In this document: piece after piece, positions 62,707 through 64,000 of the stretch
Layout: each line of letters begins with the position of its first letter
Numbering within the stretch: position 1 is the stretch's first letter
From: Polaromonas sp.
GTDB lineage: Bacteria; Pseudomonadota; Gammaproteobacteria; Burkholderiales; Burkholderiaceae_C
NCBI RefSeq assembly: GCF_029945925.1
Contig: NZ_JAQSDN010000010.1
Location: 1-64,000, forward strand
Length of the DNA stretch: 64,000 bases
Direction of reading: 5' to 3'
Made by a program: the position numbers and the translations under genes
Notes under the pieces: generated by a model
The model's database searches: none
What the model saw: the letters and a program-made list of their open reading frames with translations, nothing else
What the model was told of the DNA's origin: nothing

Positions 62707-62898
62707 GACCTTGAGCAGTGCAAGGTGACCATCAAACACGAGGCCCTTGAAAACCTGGACATGCCAGGCATGATCATGGCGTTCAAAGCAGCTGATGCCA
62801 AGTTGCTCAAGGACGTCAAGCAAGGCGACAAGATTTTGTTCCGCGCTGGAAAAGGTGAAGCGGGATTCGCAGTGGTCAGGCTCGAGCAGGTCAAGTAA
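62707..62898 (+). pseudogene. 5'-truncated CusF-like gene
   Basis: The frame reads VTIKHEALENLDMPGMIMAF and ends VRLEQVK, which is the OB-fold half of a CusF-like protein, close to the intact one at 24351-24707. The signal peptide and the first strands are missing and no start codon with a ribosome site is present (only a GTG at 62725). One ligand motif reads MPGMIM rather than MPGMTM. It is therefore a relic, lying next to the partial copB gene. Confidence 0.7.
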
Positions 62899-62907
62899 GG
62901 CTATGCA

Positions 62908-62972
62908 CCGGGGGCGGGGAACCAGCGCTTGCTCGCGTTGGCGCAAGCGAGTACTTGGAGACTTGCCCCCGG
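62908..62972 (+). terminator. Nested inverted repeats after the CusF relic
   Basis: Outer arms CCGGGGGC / GCCCCCGG enclose inner arms CGCTTGC / GCAAGCG, giving a large GC-rich cruciform or hairpin. No T-run follows, so a rho-independent terminator is uncertain. The 370 bp to the copB end otherwise show no convincing gene. Confidence 0.4.
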
Positions 62973-63344
62973 CCTTGACGGCCATGCGCAAAGAGGCAGT
63001 AGGTCGTGACCTACCCTGCGCAGGGAACATTTCGGACAAGCTGTCCCGATGCTGAGCCGCGATACGCCCGTGGTTGCAGCTATCCCGCCGCGCCCCGGCA
63101 TCTTCGCCTCTACGGTGTCCGGCATCGGCTGATGGCGCTCGTCAAGCGCTGCGCACTGCTTGCCCTCGTAGTCCAGTCAGTTGTTGGTTTGCAAGCACGA
63201 CAAGGTGGGCCTGCAAGCATGTCTACGTCATCGCCATGCGTGATCACATCGCAACATTCATAGCGGCTCCAGTCTGGCCACGGGCATTTGACACAGCTTC
63301 TGATGCGCGTAAGTCGTGTACTGGGTCCCGGTTGTGATTTTCCG

Positions 63345-64000
63345 CTAGAAGATAACGCGCAAACCAGCACGGACCAGTGTTGAAGGCTGCTGCCCACCCG
63401 GTTGAGTAAGAGGGTAAAAAGTTCTCGACAGATCCACATAAGGCGCGAAACGCCGGTTGAATTCGTAACGCGCCTGAATGCCAATGTCGACTTGGTAAGG
63501 TCCCGAGCGAACCGTGGAATCGAGGTTCGAAGCGGACCACTCCACATTGGCGTAGGGACGCAGGATGAAGCGGTTGGTAAGCAGGAAATCGTTTTCGAAC
63601 CGGGTGCGGGCGGATACCTTGCCGTCGTCTCGAATGAATAACTTTAGATCGACGTCAAAAGAGTACGGTGCGAGGCCACGAACTCCCAAAGCGAGGTAGT
63701 CACGTCGACCTGGTCGCTCGTCATGTCGCAGGCCAATCTGTGCGTCCCAGAATGGAGCAACGTAACGCCCGTAAAGCAGCTGCATCTCAGCGGCCTCCGT
63801 TCGTCCTTTGCTACGCTCAGCATCAAACTGGTACCAAAGCCTATTGACGTCACCGCCAACCCAGCCATCGACACTGAGTGACTGGCTTGAGCCGGCCTGG
63901 CCGCGTATCTTGCCGGTTCCGGCTTCGACCTTGGTGTAGGAATAAATCGACTCGTCTTCCACCGCCTGCGCAGACAGGGCAGACAGGCCGAGGACGGCAG
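63345..64000 (-). CDS. copB: CopB-like outer membrane copper-resistance protein, partial
   Basis: The C-terminal 218 codons of a CopB-type outer membrane beta-barrel: EDESIYSYTKVEAG, VDGWVGGDVNRLWYQFDAE, MQLLYGRYVAPFWDAQIGLR and the end TLVRAGLRVIF with a terminal Phe. The frame stays open to the right edge and reads AVLGLSALSAQA just before VEDES, a signal-peptide end, so only the first few codons are outside the window. The protein has no long Met/His N-terminal region, unlike many CopB proteins. It would bind copper in the outer membrane. Promoter and start lie beyond the window. Confidence 0.85.
   Translation of the reverse strand, partial: AVLGLSALSAQAVEDESIYSYTKVEAGTGKIRGQAGSSQSLSVDGWVGGDVNRLWYQFDAERSKGRTEAAEMQLLYGRYVAPFWDAQIGLRHDERPGRRDYLALGVRGLAPYSFDVDLKLFIRDDGKVSARTRFENDFLLTNRFILRPYANVEWSASNLDSTVRSGPYQVDIGIQARYEFNRRFAPYVDLSRTFYPLTQPGGQQPSTLVRAGLRVIF

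Noticed and set aside
63132..63263. Short plus-strand frame beginning MALVKRCALLALVV with a signal-peptide look
   Set aside because: Only 43 codons, no ribosome site, and the mature part has no pattern; hydrophobic starts of this length arise by chance in GC-rich DNA.

Overview
This window looks like chromosomal or megaplasmid accessory DNA from a betaproteobacterium, most likely order Burkholderiales (Comamonadaceae-like). The evidence is the high-GC codon use, a classic Burkholderiales trimeric porin, a DUF4148 protein, KfrA-type and tyrosine-recombinase genes, and Czc/Cop gene types typical of that group. It is essentially a composite metal-resistance island with an embedded stress/nucleotide-metabolism block. 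No rRNA, tRNA, CRISPR array or intact insertion sequence was recognised.

Left edge (0.2-4.0 kb): a hypothetical gene, a nuclease-like gene, then a KfrA-like DNA-binding coiled-coil protein divergent from a tyrosine recombinase, the only mobility gene seen. Zn/Cd/Co/Pb-type region (4.1-15.7 kb): a MerR-type promoter precedes a transglutaminase-like gene and a czcI-czcC-czcB-czcA operon; a czcD remnant and a lipoprotein follow; a second, near-identical MerR-type promoter precedes cadA (P1B ATPase) and an overlapping lspA. Copper region 1 (15.8-19.9 kb): a copper-storage-like four-helix gene broken by an amber codon, a DUF305 gene with an early ochre codon, a cueR-like regulator with a damaged start, copA and a divergent copZ, with two CueR-type operators between copA and copZ. 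An unrelated insert (20.3-23.7 kb) has a Moco oxidoreductase fused to membrane helices, an alpha/beta hydrolase and an AraC regulator, followed by a P-type ATPase relic.

From 24.1 to 52.3 kb every convincing gene lies on the minus strand. It begins at its 3' end with a copper efflux/oxidation cluster (CusF-like, DUF411, CopI-like cupredoxin, multicopper oxidase, TolC-like lipoprotein). Upstream of that are an MFS transporter, a YVTN propeller protein and a LemA/TPM set, then cyclopropane fatty acid synthase. Next is a chain of overlapping genes: beta-CASP nuclease, archaeal-type NMP/thymidine phosphorylase and PRPP synthetase. An archaeal-type (type II) GAPDH, two membrane enzymes and a DUF3141 hydrolase follow, and the block ends at its 5' side with a second copper set (CPD-motif Cu ATPase, small HMA protein, CueO-like oxidase, Met-rich lipoprotein). 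An FNR-like box sits in the divergent promoter at 52.3 kb.

Right part (52.4-64.0 kb): a MgtC/DUF4010 membrane protein, a second cupredoxin followed by the last codons of a lost oxidase gene, a copper-type two-component system (copRS-like), DUF4148, porin, a Sel1-repeat protein, an orphan second response regulator, an isolated Rieske protein, a CusF relic and the 3' part of copB, which runs off the right edge. Three inverted repeats with the pattern ATTRCA-N4-TGYAAT or close to it mark probable targets of the response regulators. Several genes are visibly decaying (czcD, csp, DUF305, cueR, ATPase relic, oxidase relic, cusF relic), consistent with a mosaic built by repeated gain and loss of copper genes.
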